From Pyxidicoccus xibeiensis (lineage in GTDB: Bacteria; Myxococcota; Myxococcia; Myxococcales; Myxococcaceae): 64,000 nucleotides of DNA. Location of the stretch: positions 1,860,001-1,924,000 of the forward strand of contig NZ_JAJVKV010000001.1 in assembly GCF_024198175.1 (NCBI RefSeq). The letters are read 5' to 3'. Under the pieces are notes generated by a model, which had not been told where the DNA came from, did no database searches, and saw only the letters and a program-made list of their open reading frames with translations. Below, piece by piece: positions 40,356-48,106 of this stretch (position 1 is its first letter; each line of letters opens with the position of its first letter). A program made the translations under genes and the position numbers.

Positions 40356-40673
40356 ATGCTGACGACCCCCCTTGGACGATTCCGCGCGGTGGCCCTGGCC
40401 GAGGGCCTGTCCTTCGTCGTGCTCCTCTTCATCGCGATGCCGCTGAAGTACCTCGCGGGCATGCCCCTGGGCGTGAAGTTCGTGGGCTGGGCGCACGGGC
40501 TGCTCTTCATGCTGTACCTCTTCGCCCTCCTGGAGGCCGCCATCGCGTGCCGCTGGTCCCTGGTGCGCGGGGTGCTCGCGTTCGGCGCCTCGCTGGTTCC
40601 CTTCGGGACGTTCGTGCTCGACGCGCGGCTGCGGCGCGAGGCGCAGGCGGCGCCCGCCCGGCCCGTGGCCTGA
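40356..40673 (+). CDS. DUF3817 family small membrane protein
   Basis: 105 residues from ATG 40356, with GGAGG 11 bases upstream. Three membrane segments: RAVALAEGLSFVVLLFIAMP, WAHGLLFMLYLFALLEAAI and GVLAFGASLVPFGTFVLDA. The pattern FRAVALAEG, GWAHGLLFMLYLF and PFGTFVLD is the DUF3817 signature. Role unknown in the family. It converges on amrB, whose stop is three bases away. Confidence 0.8.
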   Translation: MLTTPLGRFRAVALAEGLSFVVLLFIAMPLKYLAGMPLGVKFVGWAHGLLFMLYLFALLEAAIACRWSLVRGVLAFGASLVPFGTFVLDARLRREAQAAPARPVA

Positions 40674-40676
40674 CTT

Positions 40677-41489
40677 TCAGGACGCCGTGCCGGGGCCCTT
40701 CGCGGGCGGGTAGAAGGCGAAGGCGCCGTAGCCCACGACTTCGTCATGCCCGCCCGCGGTGTCTCCGGAGCTGCGCAAGTCCAGCAGCCTCGGGTGGAGC
40801 CCGCGCTTCCGGGCCGCCAGCATCAACCCGCTGATGGCCGCCGCGCCACAGGCGCTCCCCGCGTCCAGCGGGCCATCCAGCGTGAGCACCCGCTCCGCCG
40901 TCTCGCGGTCCGCCTCCCGCGCGTCTTCATACGGCAGGTAGTGCGACAGGTCCGAGCTGATGACGGGCAGCACGTCGTCATCCCAGAGCAGGTCGAGCAG
41001 CTCCTCCACCTCCTCCGCGCGCGCCCTGCCCACCACCAGGGGAAGCACCCGGAAGTGCCCCAGCACACGCTGCAGGAAGGGGAGCTGCACCTCCAGCGAG
41101 TGCTCCGCCTCATGGGCCGCCGTGGAGGCGGAGACCTGCCGCAGCTTCGCGGCGCGCTGGCGGAGGTCGTCGTCCAGCGGCACCTCACCCAGGGGCGTGC
41201 ACAGCACGTCCACGTCCGGGTACGCCAGCCCGCTCAATGGAAGGAAGTGGCAGGGGCCCAGCAGCAGCACACGCAGGGGCTTGTCCGGGTGTCCTCTCAG
41301 CGTGGCGTAGGCCGCGGCCGCCACCCGCCCCGAGTACACATAGCCGGCATGCGGGACGATGAGCGCCAGGGGCCTGTCACCGACGTGCGCGGGGGTCCGC
41401 TCCAGCCAGCCGTCGACCTGGCGGGCCAGGGCGGAAGGACTGGCGGGATAGAAGGAGCCCGCCACGGCGGGAGCGCGCATACGAGACAT
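40677..41489 (-). CDS. amrB: AmmeMemoRadiSam system protein AmrB (Memo family)
   Basis: 270 residues from ATG 41489 (ATG 41480 gives MRAPAVAG). Memo-family blocks: RAPAVAGSFYPASPSALARQVDGWL split at its start, IVPHAGYVYSGRVAAAAY (His of the metal site), LLLGPCHFLPLSG, HEAEHSLEVQLPFLQRVL, VISSDLSHYLPYEDA. These conserved His residues form the iron site seen in Memo proteins. Works with AmrS in an as yet ill-defined radical modification. The pair here is split by three unrelated genes. Confidence 0.88.
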   Translation of the reverse strand: MSRMRAPAVAGSFYPASPSALARQVDGWLERTPAHVGDRPLALIVPHAGYVYSGRVAAAAYATLRGHPDKPLRVLLLGPCHFLPLSGLAYPDVDVLCTPLGEVPLDDDLRQRAAKLRQVSASTAAHEAEHSLEVQLPFLQRVLGHFRVLPLVVGRARAEEVEELLDLLWDDDVLPVISSDLSHYLPYEDAREADRETAERVLTLDGPLDAGSACGAAAISGLMLAARKRGLHPRLLDLRSSGDTAGGHDEVVGYGAFAFYPPAKGPGTAS

Positions 41490-41577
41490 GGTCCTCCCAT
41501 CGGTCATGTCGCTGACAAACCTTGCCAACGATGACATGCGGGGACCACGCCCATCCAACCGGACTGCCACCGGCCAG

Positions 41578-41818
41578 TCAGGGGTCTGATTGGAATTGAA
41601 CTGCAAGGAATTGCAGCCGCGCGTGGAAGGCGTCAGGTGCTGGCGACAGGGGCTCGGGAGTCGCCGAGTGGATGCGGATGAGCTCGCCGGTGCGCGAGAA
41701 GTGCCTGGCCACGTTCGCCGTGAGGGCCACGAACTTCGAGGCGACGAGGTGGTGGACCTCGCCCAGCTTCGCGCGGTGCTCCGGGAACCAGGCCGTCCAG
41801 CAGTTGCTCCCGGTTCAT
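41578..41818 (-). pseudogene. Short frameshifted coding remnant
   Basis: ATG 41818 opens MNREQLLDGL, preceded by GAGG. That frame soon degrades, but after a one-base shift another frame reads well to a stop at 41578: GEVHHLVASKFVALTANVA, RHFSRTGELIRIHSATPEPL and LQFLAVQFQSDP. The amino acid use is protein-like, unlike the neighbouring frames. It would be about 79 residues if the shift were repaired. No family recognised. Confidence 0.35.
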
Positions 41819-42071
41819 GGGCCTCATGCCTGGCACGACCCAGGGTGTCCGCTCCTGGGATGCGTGGGTCCCGGGGCCGGGCGTCCCCGAGCCCCCTGGC
41901 ACCGTGGAATGAACGTTCCTTCCAGGGAGCAGCACCCTGGCGCGCGCCTTGCTTTGCGTGGATTCCAGTCTCCGAGGCGCGGCGTTCCAAGGCGTCGCGC
42001 ACCGGATAGCTCCGCCTCGCGCACTCCTCCCTGGTGGGCTCCGCCTGCTGGGAGCGCGGGGCGGGCGGACA

Positions 42072-42112
42072 GGGGGGCGGCCGGGCTTCTACTCCTCCAC
42101 CGGCCGCCCCCC
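42072..42112. other. 13-bp perfect hairpin upstream of the SDR gene
   Basis: GGGGGGCGGCCGG pairs exactly with CCGGCCGCCCCCC across a 15-base loop. It is about 100 bases before the ATG at 42209. The rest of 41819-42208 shows no gene. No T-run follows on either strand, so a regulatory or mRNA-stability role is as likely as termination. Confidence 0.6.
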
Positions 42113-42208
42113 TCGTCCGTGTCCTTCCCGCTCGGGCCGCCGGTTACCGCGCCAGCGATGACGCCGCATCCTCCCCAGGAACCCCGCCCCACGAGGAGAC
42201 GTGCGCAC

Positions 42209-43207
42209 ATGCCCCGTCGAGAGGAGCTGCAAGGAAAGGTCGCCATCGTCACGGGAGCCTCCAGCGGGGTGGGCTGGCAGTCGGCGGTGCGGCTCGCGGA
42301 GCAGGGCGTGCGGCTGTGCGTCACCGCGCGGCGGCGCGACGCGCTGGAGGCGCTCCGAGCCCGCGTCGAGGGCGCGGGCGGCGAGTGCCTGGTGGTGCCC
42401 GGGGACGTGACGGTGGGTGAGGACGTGGACCGGGTGGTGCGCACGTGCCTGGAGCGCTACGGCCGCATCGACCTCCTGGTGAACGACGCGGCGGTGCAGA
42501 CCTACGGCTACTTCGACCAGCTGCCCTGGGCGCACATCCAGCGCACGCTGGACGTCACGTGCATGGGCTTCCTGCGCTTCGCCCACGCGGTGCTGCCCCA
42601 CTTCCGGAAGCAGGGCAGCGGCCACGTCCTCAACATCCAGTCCATGCTGTCCGAGGGCGCCGCGCCGCTGCTGTCCGCCTACACGGCGGCGAAGCACGCG
42701 ACGCTGGGGTGGGCGAAGACCCTGAAGCTCGAGCTGCATGGCACGGGCATCCAGGTGTCCAACGTGCTGGTGCCGTCGGTGTCCTCGCCGATGTTCGACC
42801 ATGCGCCCACGCAGTTCGGGCTGCAGCCGGTGCCGGTGCCGCCCACGTACGACGTGGACCTCGTCGCGCGGGCGGTGGTGAAGTGCGCGCGGCGGCCGGG
42901 GCGCACGGTGACGCCCGCCTTCCTCCAGGGCACGCTGCTGCTGTGGCTGGACCGCGTGGCGCCCTTCGTCGGCGAAGCCGTGCTGGGCCGGTATGGCCCG
43001 CGGATGCAGATGGAGCGGGCGTCGGTGGACCGGCCCGAAGGCAACCTCTTCCAGCCGGTGCCGCAGGGCGTGGGGGCGTACGGCAGCGTACCGGCGACGC
43101 CGAGGTGGAAGCGCTTCACGGCGGTGGCGGGCCTGGCGGCGCTGGCGGGTGGGGTGCTGGGAGGCGCGGCGCTGGGGGCGCGAGGGCTGGCCCGCGCCGT
43201 CCGGTGA
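42209..43207 (+). CDS. Short-chain dehydrogenase/reductase with C-terminal hydrophobic tail
   Basis: 332 residues from ATG 42209, ten bases after GAGGAG. Classical SDR motifs: TGASSGVG at 15-22 for NAD(P), NDAAV at 92-96, catalytic Ser145 and Y158-x3-K162. RYGRIDLLVN matches the family. After the 250-residue SDR core comes a tail with a membrane-like segment (AVAGLAALAGGVLGGAALGA) near the end, so it may be membrane-attached. Substrate unknown; the SDR-plus-tail form resembles enzymes annotated only as oxidoreductases. Confidence 0.85.
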   Translation: MPRREELQGKVAIVTGASSGVGWQSAVRLAEQGVRLCVTARRRDALEALRARVEGAGGECLVVPGDVTVGEDVDRVVRTCLERYGRIDLLVNDAAVQTYGYFDQLPWAHIQRTLDVTCMGFLRFAHAVLPHFRKQGSGHVLNIQSMLSEGAAPLLSAYTAAKHATLGWAKTLKLELHGTGIQVSNVLVPSVSSPMFDHAPTQFGLQPVPVPPTYDVDLVARAVVKCARRPGRTVTPAFLQGTLLLWLDRVAPFVGEAVLGRYGPRMQMERASVDRPEGNLFQPVPQGVGAYGSVPATPRWKRFTAVAGLAALAGGVLGGAALGARGLARAVR

Positions 43208-43324
43208 TGCCGGACGGAACACATCGATAAGGAAAAATTGATGCTCCTCCGCGCCCTTTCGCTAGAAGGGGCAGCGAGCGCCCGGGCTTCTCGACCGGGA
43301 ACACGCAACGGAGGGATGCTTCAA

Positions 43325-43894
43325 ATGAATCTGAACAAGTGGCAGGCGGCCGCAGCGGTGGCCGGTCTCATGGTGTCGCTGAACGCGGGTGCGCAGGAGT
43401 CGTCTGTCTCCACGGGTGGCAACTTCGGCAGCGCCGGCCAGCTGGTCATCAGCACGGACGCTTCCGCGAGCATGGGGTACACCACGCAGGGCAGCGGCGC
43501 GGGCTGGCTCTTCCTGGAGCCGGGCGCGGACTACTTCCTCAAGGAGAACCTGTCGGTCGGCAGCGGCCTCCAGATTCGGGCCATCTTCGGCGATGGCGAC
43601 ACGGTCGCCGCCTTCGGCCTGAACGCGCGCGTGGGCTACAACATCGCGCTCACCGACCGGGTGTCGGTGTGGCCCAAGGGCATCATCACCCTGCAGGTGG
43701 GTGACGACATCCTGCCGTTCGCCAACCCGATTTCGTCCGGCGACACCACCGTCATCCTGGAGGGCTACTCGCCCTTCCTGTTCCACGTGACGAACCACTT
43801 CTTCGTCGGTGCCGGCCCGCGCCTGGCCATCGGCCTGGGTGACGAAGTGGAGGTGGCGTTCTCCGTGGCCTCCACCATCGGCGGCTACTTCTAA
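43325..43894 (+). CDS. Small outer membrane beta-barrel-like protein
   Basis: 189 residues from ATG 43325 (MNLNKWQ), nine bases after GGAGGG; the ATG at 43316 is too close. Signal peptide ends NAGAQE. Strand-like repeats follow: GWLFLEPGADYFLKENLSVG, IRAIFGDGDTVAAFGLNARVG, YNIALTDRVSVWPKGIITLQ, VTNHFFVGAGPRLAIGLG and a terminal aromatic (GGYF). Consistent with an 8-10 strand barrel of the OmpA/OprF-like size class. Function unknown. Confidence 0.7.
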   Translation: MNLNKWQAAAAVAGLMVSLNAGAQESSVSTGGNFGSAGQLVISTDASASMGYTTQGSGAGWLFLEPGADYFLKENLSVGSGLQIRAIFGDGDTVAAFGLNARVGYNIALTDRVSVWPKGIITLQVGDDILPFANPISSGDTTVILEGYSPFLFHVTNHFFVGAGPRLAIGLGDEVEVAFSVASTIGGYF

Positions 43895-43964
43895 TCACGA
43901 CCCGGTCGTGAGTGCCCCGGGCCCCGGGCGTGGCGGGAGACTTTCCGTCACGTGCCGGGGCCCG
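43895..43964. terminator. Two inverted repeats after the OMP stop, likely terminator
   Basis: TCACGACCCGGTCGTGA (43895-43911) is an 8-bp palindrome right after the stop. A second pair, CGGGCCCCGG at 43918 and CCGGGGCCCG ending at 43964, forms a longer hairpin between convergent genes. No strong T-tract. Confidence 0.45.
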
Positions 43965-43969
43965 TCTCT

Positions 43970-44848
43970 TCACTGAGGCAGATGGCTCGCGACGCCCTCG
44001 CGGGCCTCCACGCGCGTCTCCTCCACCCAGCCGTCCGCGGTCTGCTCGTTCTTCTGGTGGGACAGCCGCAGCCCCAGATGGACGGTCCGCTGTCCGGCAC
44101 CCTGCGCGTAGAGGAGGATGACGTCCGCGGCCTCCTGGCTGAGGCGCGGCGCCACCGGTCGGGGCGTGCCGCCCCGGCCCTCGCGGAGGGCGCGCCGGTT
44201 GGAGACGTTCCAGCTCACCGCGCGCCCCTGCCGCATGACCACCTCGAGGTCCACGTACGCGCTGCCCTCCGCGGGCACCTGCACGGACGAGAGCAGCTCC
44301 CGGACCCCCGCGGCCATGGTCGCGGAGGTCTGTCCGGAGCCGAGCAGGCCCTGGCGGACGGGCAGGGTGCGGACGCCGAGGGGGCGGTGCGACTGGATGA
44401 AGGTGCTCGACTCGACTTCCCAGGTGGACTCTGCCCGCCGGAGCGTCAGCGTCAGCTCGCACCCGGGGGTCAGCATGGCCGAGGCGAGCTTCTCGATGAC
44501 GCGGCGCCGGGTGCTGTCCTCGCTCGGCTGTCTTCCGCGCTTCCCGCCCCGGTCGTCGGACCTGTAGCCCGTCAGGGTGAGCGCGCCGGGCTCTGCCCAG
44601 AAGGTGAACACGAGCCGCGAGTCCACGTCGCGCACGCCCGCGGCCACGGCCCACACCTGGGAGGAGACGCGCGAGACTTCTTCCTGCATCGCCTTCGCAT
44701 TCGTGGCGGGCGGCAGGCTCGTGTCGATGGCGCGATGGCCCGCACCCGAGCCGGTGCCTGGACCTGGAGGCGTGTTCTTGCAGCCCGAGAAAAGGGCGAG
44801 CAGCATCATCGTGCCCACGAGGGCACGTGTCATGAGACGCGGCGACAT
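43970..44848 (-). CDS. Lipoprotein of unknown function
   Basis: 292 residues from ATG 44848, with GGAGGTG upstream. The lipoprotein signal ends LLALFSGC. A Gly/Pro/Thr linker leads to a folded region: SRVSSQVWAVAAGVRDVDS, LVFTFWAEPGALTLTGY, RVIEKLASAMLTPGCELTLTL, AAGVRELLSSVQVPAEGSAYV, DLEVVMRQGRAVSWNVSN. Mixed alpha/beta pattern with repeated hydrophobic strands. No recognised family; likely faces the periplasm or cell surface. Confidence 0.7.
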   Translation of the reverse strand: MSPRLMTRALVGTMMLLALFSGCKNTPPGPGTGSGAGHRAIDTSLPPATNAKAMQEEVSRVSSQVWAVAAGVRDVDSRLVFTFWAEPGALTLTGYRSDDRGGKRGRQPSEDSTRRRVIEKLASAMLTPGCELTLTLRRAESTWEVESSTFIQSHRPLGVRTLPVRQGLLGSGQTSATMAAGVRELLSSVQVPAEGSAYVDLEVVMRQGRAVSWNVSNRRALREGRGGTPRPVAPRLSQEAADVILLYAQGAGQRTVHLGLRLSHQKNEQTADGWVEETRVEAREGVASHLPQ

Positions 44849-45016
44849 GGGACACCTCCGTCGAGCAGGACGTGCTCGAGTCGAGTGAGCCCAGAATCGC
44901 AGAGGCGTCTGACAGGGCTCAAAAAGTACAGACGCAGCCAGAGGCAATCCTCTGACGTGCCGGCACTCGCGGACGGGGTGATTGTCTATTCGTCCACGGT
45001 TGTCTGGGATGGTGGG

Positions 45017-45469
45017 TCAGCGGGTGAGGAATGACAGCGTGGCCTCGGTGACGACGCCGTAGACGGCCGTCTGGGCCACGAGCCACCCATGCTCGGCGGC
45101 GCTCCAGGTGCGGAAGGACTCGGTCGCGCGCAGCACGGGGAAGGTCGCGAGCTCGAAGCCCAGCACGCCCACGCCGAGCAGCAGGCCGGGGGGCGCGGGA
45201 CTGCCGGACGCGGCCTCGCGGACGAAGGTCCACGCGACGCCCAGGAGCGGGCCATACACGGCGCGCATGCCGTCACCCCAGCGGCGGGCCTGGAGCGGAG
45301 ACAGCTGGCGGTGGAAGAGGGACCCGGCGAGGCGCGCGGCGATGTGCCGTGCCGCATACGGAGGCGGACGGCCGAGCACGCGGTTGCGCAATGCCACGAA
45401 GGCGCGCAGCGCGACGGTGCCGGCGGCGCCCGCGAGCAGGGCCTGGGGGAGCAGCGCGCGGGTGCTCAT
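45017..45469 (-). CDS. Small multi-pass membrane protein
   Basis: 150 residues from ATG 45469, which overlaps the stop of the SPW gene by ATGA. About four hydrophobic segments: LLAGAAGTVALRAFVAL, YGPLLGVAWTFVREA, GLLLGVGVLGFELATFPVL and WLVAQTAVYGVVTEATLSFL. The PPPYAARHIAARLAG loop and GDGMRAVYGPLLG resemble conserved regions of uncharacterised integral membrane proteins. Coupled to the SPW-repeat protein, so likely acts with it. Confidence 0.65.
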   Translation of the reverse strand: MSTRALLPQALLAGAAGTVALRAFVALRNRVLGRPPPYAARHIAARLAGSLFHRQLSPLQARRWGDGMRAVYGPLLGVAWTFVREAASGSPAPPGLLLGVGVLGFELATFPVLRATESFRTWSAAEHGWLVAQTAVYGVVTEATLSFLTR

Positions 45470-45807
45470 GTCTGGAGGGGGTGGCGCCCGGTGCGCCGTG
45501 GCGAGGTCTCGCGCTCGGCGGAGACGAGTGAGAAACACAGCACCAGGGCGCCCACGACGATGTCATTGGCGGTGGGCGTGACGGAGTCACCGTAGGCGAG
45601 GACCACGGGGGCCACGATGAGCCAGGCACCCAGCGCGGTGCCGGCGAAGCGCAGCACCGGCACGAGCGACGACGCCAGCGTGAGACAGGCCACGAGCAGC
45701 CCCACCGCCGCGTCATTCAGCCTCGCCACGCGCTCGGGGTAGCCGAGCACGATGGGCGCGGCGACGAGCCAGATGCCGAGGAAGATGTTCAGCCAGCGAG
45801 CCCACAT
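45466..45807 (-). CDS. SPW-repeat membrane protein
   Basis: 113 residues. Two SPW-type repeats, each a pair of helices: WLNIFLGIWLVAAPIVLGY with NDAAVGLLVACLTL, and LGAWLIVAPVVLAYG with NDIVVGALVLCFSL. Polar C-terminus (SAERETSPRRTGRH). The family is small and membrane-embedded, of unknown function. Translationally coupled to the next gene by ATGA overlap. Confidence 0.8.
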   Translation of the reverse strand: MWARWLNIFLGIWLVAAPIVLGYPERVARLNDAAVGLLVACLTLASSLVPVLRFAGTALGAWLIVAPVVLAYGDSVTPTANDIVVGALVLCFSLVSAERETSPRRTGRHPLQT

Positions 45808-45914
45808 GGAGGCACCTCCGAGCGTGGGGCATCCACGGCAAGGTGGGGCGTGGGAGGCGCCTTGCCCAAGTCGGGGCGGGAGGGCAGGCAGGGGCCCGGC
45901 GCTCCGCCCCTCCG

Positions 45915-46391
45915 TCAGTAACCGAGCCCCAGCTTCTGGGCTTCTTCCGTCAACTCATCGACCACCTGCTTGCGGCGCGCTGCGTCCTGGCGCTGGTAGG
46001 CGAGCAGGTCCGCGAAGCGGATGCGCCGGTGGGTGCCGACGCGGTGAAAGGGAATTGCACCCTGGTCGAGCAGTCCGATGAGATGGGGCCGCGAGACGTT
46101 CAGCAGATTGGCGGCCTCCTGGGTCGTCAGCTCCGCGTGGATGGGGACGATGGTCACGGCGTGGCCCTGAGCCATCTCCTCCAGGATGCGGACCAGCAGC
46201 TCGAACGCTTCCCGGGGAACGGTGACGGCCTCGGCGCGAGCTCCGCCTTCCGGCTGGATGCTGACGCGGGGGGCTCCACGCTTGCGCGTCTTGCGCAACA
46301 GCGGGGCGAGCATGCGTGCCGCACGGGCCGCTTCCTGTGCCTGCTCCTCACCAGGAGCCGTCATGCCACGAAGGTCCACTCCGACGCCCAT
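45915..46391 (-). CDS. Excisionase-type HTH DNA-binding protein, likely antitoxin
   Basis: 158 residues from ATG 46391, preceded by GGAGGAG. The C-terminal half has a MerR/excisionase-like HTH: LTTQEAANLLNVSRPHLIGLL, then GAIPFHRVGTHRRIRFADLLAY, the pattern of the HTH_17 family. The N-terminal half has a RVSIQPEG strand and VPREAFELLVRILEEMAQG. Such proteins often act as antitoxins for PIN-domain toxins. The PIN gene here starts 140 bases away on the opposite strand, an unusual divergent layout. Confidence 0.7.
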   Translation of the reverse strand: MGVGVDLRGMTAPGEEQAQEAARAARMLAPLLRKTRKRGAPRVSIQPEGGARAEAVTVPREAFELLVRILEEMAQGHAVTIVPIHAELTTQEAANLLNVSRPHLIGLLDQGAIPFHRVGTHRRIRFADLLAYQRQDAARRKQVVDELTEEAQKLGLGY

Positions 46392-46531
46392 GTCACTCCT
46401 CCTGCGCGGGACTCCGCCGGGCCCGCCCAGACGCAATATCCGCAACAATCGAAGCAAACGCAACCTGGCGCATGATTCGGGTTGTGGCCTGCCGGGGAGA
46501 CGTCAGAGGTAGTCCCTACGCTCCCGTCGCC

Positions 46532-47098
46532 ATGGCCTTCATCGCGGTCTACGACGCCTGTGTCCTCTTTCCCGCGCCTCTTCGCGACCTGCTCGTCCGG
46601 CTGGCGCTGACGGGCAGCTTCCAGGCGAAGTGGACCGGCCGGATTCTCGATGAGTGTTTCCGCAGCATCTCCACGCAGCGTCCCGACCTCAGGCCCGAGC
46701 AGCTGGGCCGCAGCAGCCAGCTCCTGGAGCTCGCCGTCCCGGATAGCGAGGTCCAGGGTTACGACTCCCTGATGGAGGGGCTCATGGGGCTCCCGGACCC
46801 GGATGACCGGCATGTGCTCGCGGCCGCCATCCGATGTGGCGCCCAGGTCATCGTCACCTTCAACCTGAAGGACTTTCCGTCGAGCGTGCTCACGCGCTAC
46901 GGCATGGAGGCCCAGCATCCAGACGACTTCGTCCTGAACCTCCTCAGCCTGGATGGCCGCGCCGTGGTCAGGGGGGTGCGGGAGCAGGCCGCTGCGCTCA
47001 GGAGCCCACCGAGAACTCCCTCAGAGCTCCTCGAGGTCATGAGCCAGCAAGGCCTGCCTGGCTCGGTGACGGTGCTCGCACGACTCATGAAGTCGTGA
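46532..47098 (+). CDS. PIN-domain protein, likely ribonuclease toxin
   Basis: 188 residues from ATG 46532 (MAFIAVYDACVLFP). PIN features: Asp8 in VYDACVLFPAPLRDLL, Glu41 in RILDECFRSI, PDPDDRHVLAAAIRCGAQVIV (Asp cluster) and TFNLKDFP (fourth acidic). The order D...E...D...D is that of VapC-like RNases. The C-terminal 60 residues are extra helices. The divergent HTH gene at 45915-46391 is its probable antitoxin. Stops three bases before the convergent beta-barrel gene. Confidence 0.75.
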   Translation: MAFIAVYDACVLFPAPLRDLLVRLALTGSFQAKWTGRILDECFRSISTQRPDLRPEQLGRSSQLLELAVPDSEVQGYDSLMEGLMGLPDPDDRHVLAAAIRCGAQVIVTFNLKDFPSSVLTRYGMEAQHPDDFVLNLLSLDGRAVVRGVREQAAALRSPPRTPSELLEVMSQQGLPGSVTVLARLMKS

Positions 47099-47101
47099 CG
47101 C

Positions 47102-48106
47102 TCACTTCCCGAACACCGTCTCCGCCGTGAGGCCCAGCAGGCCCGGGTACGTGAGCTGCCCGTGGTGGCCGATGATGTGTTGATACACCGGCACGCGCAC
47201 CGTCAGCCCCAGCTCCACCTTCCCCACCGGATACGCCAGCCCGCCGCCGACGAGCACGTCCGTGCGGCCCAGGTTGCCGTCCTGCTGCACGCGCCCGTCC
47301 CACCGCTCGGGCTGCTCGTTGGCCAGGTTCGCGCCCGCGCTCACCCGCAGCGCGCCCAGCACCTTCACCTCGCCCGACACTCCCACCGCGAAGCGGCTCC
47401 CGCTCCGGTACCCGAAGCGGTTCTCCGCCAAGGACAGCTGCGCCTGGCCCCACGCCCGCGCGCTCCACCGCTCCCAGCGCCGCTCGGCCTCCAGCGCCAG
47501 CAGCGGCTGCACCGTCCCCGTGCCGAACTGCACGTGCTGGTGCTCCTGCCCCGCCTCTCCCAGCGCGAAGGGGTTCTCCACCGTGCCACCCACTGGCACC
47601 GTGAGCCCCGCCCGGGCCACCAGCCCCACGCCCCCGAGCCCGAAGGCATACCGCGCCCGCAGCCACGCATCGCCCAGGCCGAACAGCGTCTCGTCCCGGT
47701 GGTGGATGTTCACGTAATCGAGCGTCACCGGCGTCCCGTCCAGCCGCCGGAACTGCACCGTCGTGGAGCTCAGCCGGAGGGGCAGCTGCAGCTCCAGCCC
47801 GACGCTGTCCGTCAGCCCGTACTCCACCCGCGCCCGCAGCTCTCCCAGGGAGAAGCGCTGGTCATGCAGCTGCGGTGGCTCGTCGCGCTCGCTGCAGATG
47901 GGGCCGATGTCGGGACAGTACGACTCGTGCACCACGCGCACGGACGTGGCCAGCAGGGCCAGCGACACCGCCGTCTGCCCGGACTTCAACCCCTGCTGTG
48001 AAGTCCCCCCGACCGGGAGGTTGGGATTGCTTCAACCCGCGCACGCGGAGGCCCGTCCGGGCACCGCCAGCGCGAGGAGCCCCGCCGCCACCGCCACCCA
48101 CTTCAT
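47102..48106 (-). CDS. Outer membrane beta-barrel protein with in-frame TGA (possible selenoprotein)
   Basis: ATG 48106 overlaps the thioredoxin gene stop (ATGA). It encodes a signal peptide (MKWVAVAAGLLALAVPGRASA), then C-A-G and an in-frame TGA (48032-48034), then SNPNLPVGG and a long open barrel to 47102. TGA sits where a C-x-x-C motif would close. The body has barrel strands (RARVEYGLTDSVGLELQLPL, AWLRARYAFGLGGVGLVARA, RFAVGVSGEVKVLGALRVSA, GKVELGLTVRVPVYQHIIG). Choices: selenocysteine, a recent nonsense mutation, or sequence error. A TTG at 47989 would make a protein without signal peptide, which a barrel cannot tolerate. Confidence 0.7.
48005..48020 (-). promoter_or_regulatory. Candidate bacterial SECIS-like hairpin after the TGA
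   Basis: On the minus strand CCUCCC pairs with GGGGGG around loop GGUC, with one G-U pair. The loop GG is 18-19 bases after the TGA, in the range described for bacterial SECIS elements. GC-rich DNA makes such hairpins by chance. Confidence 0.25.

Noticed and set aside
41590-42009. 139-codon plus-strand frame
   Set aside because: Arg/Gly/Pro-rich with no start signal; the minus strand shows a better protein-like remnant.
47102-47989. Start of the beta-barrel gene at TTG 47989
   Set aside because: It would remove the signal peptide and break the ATGA coupling with the thioredoxin gene.
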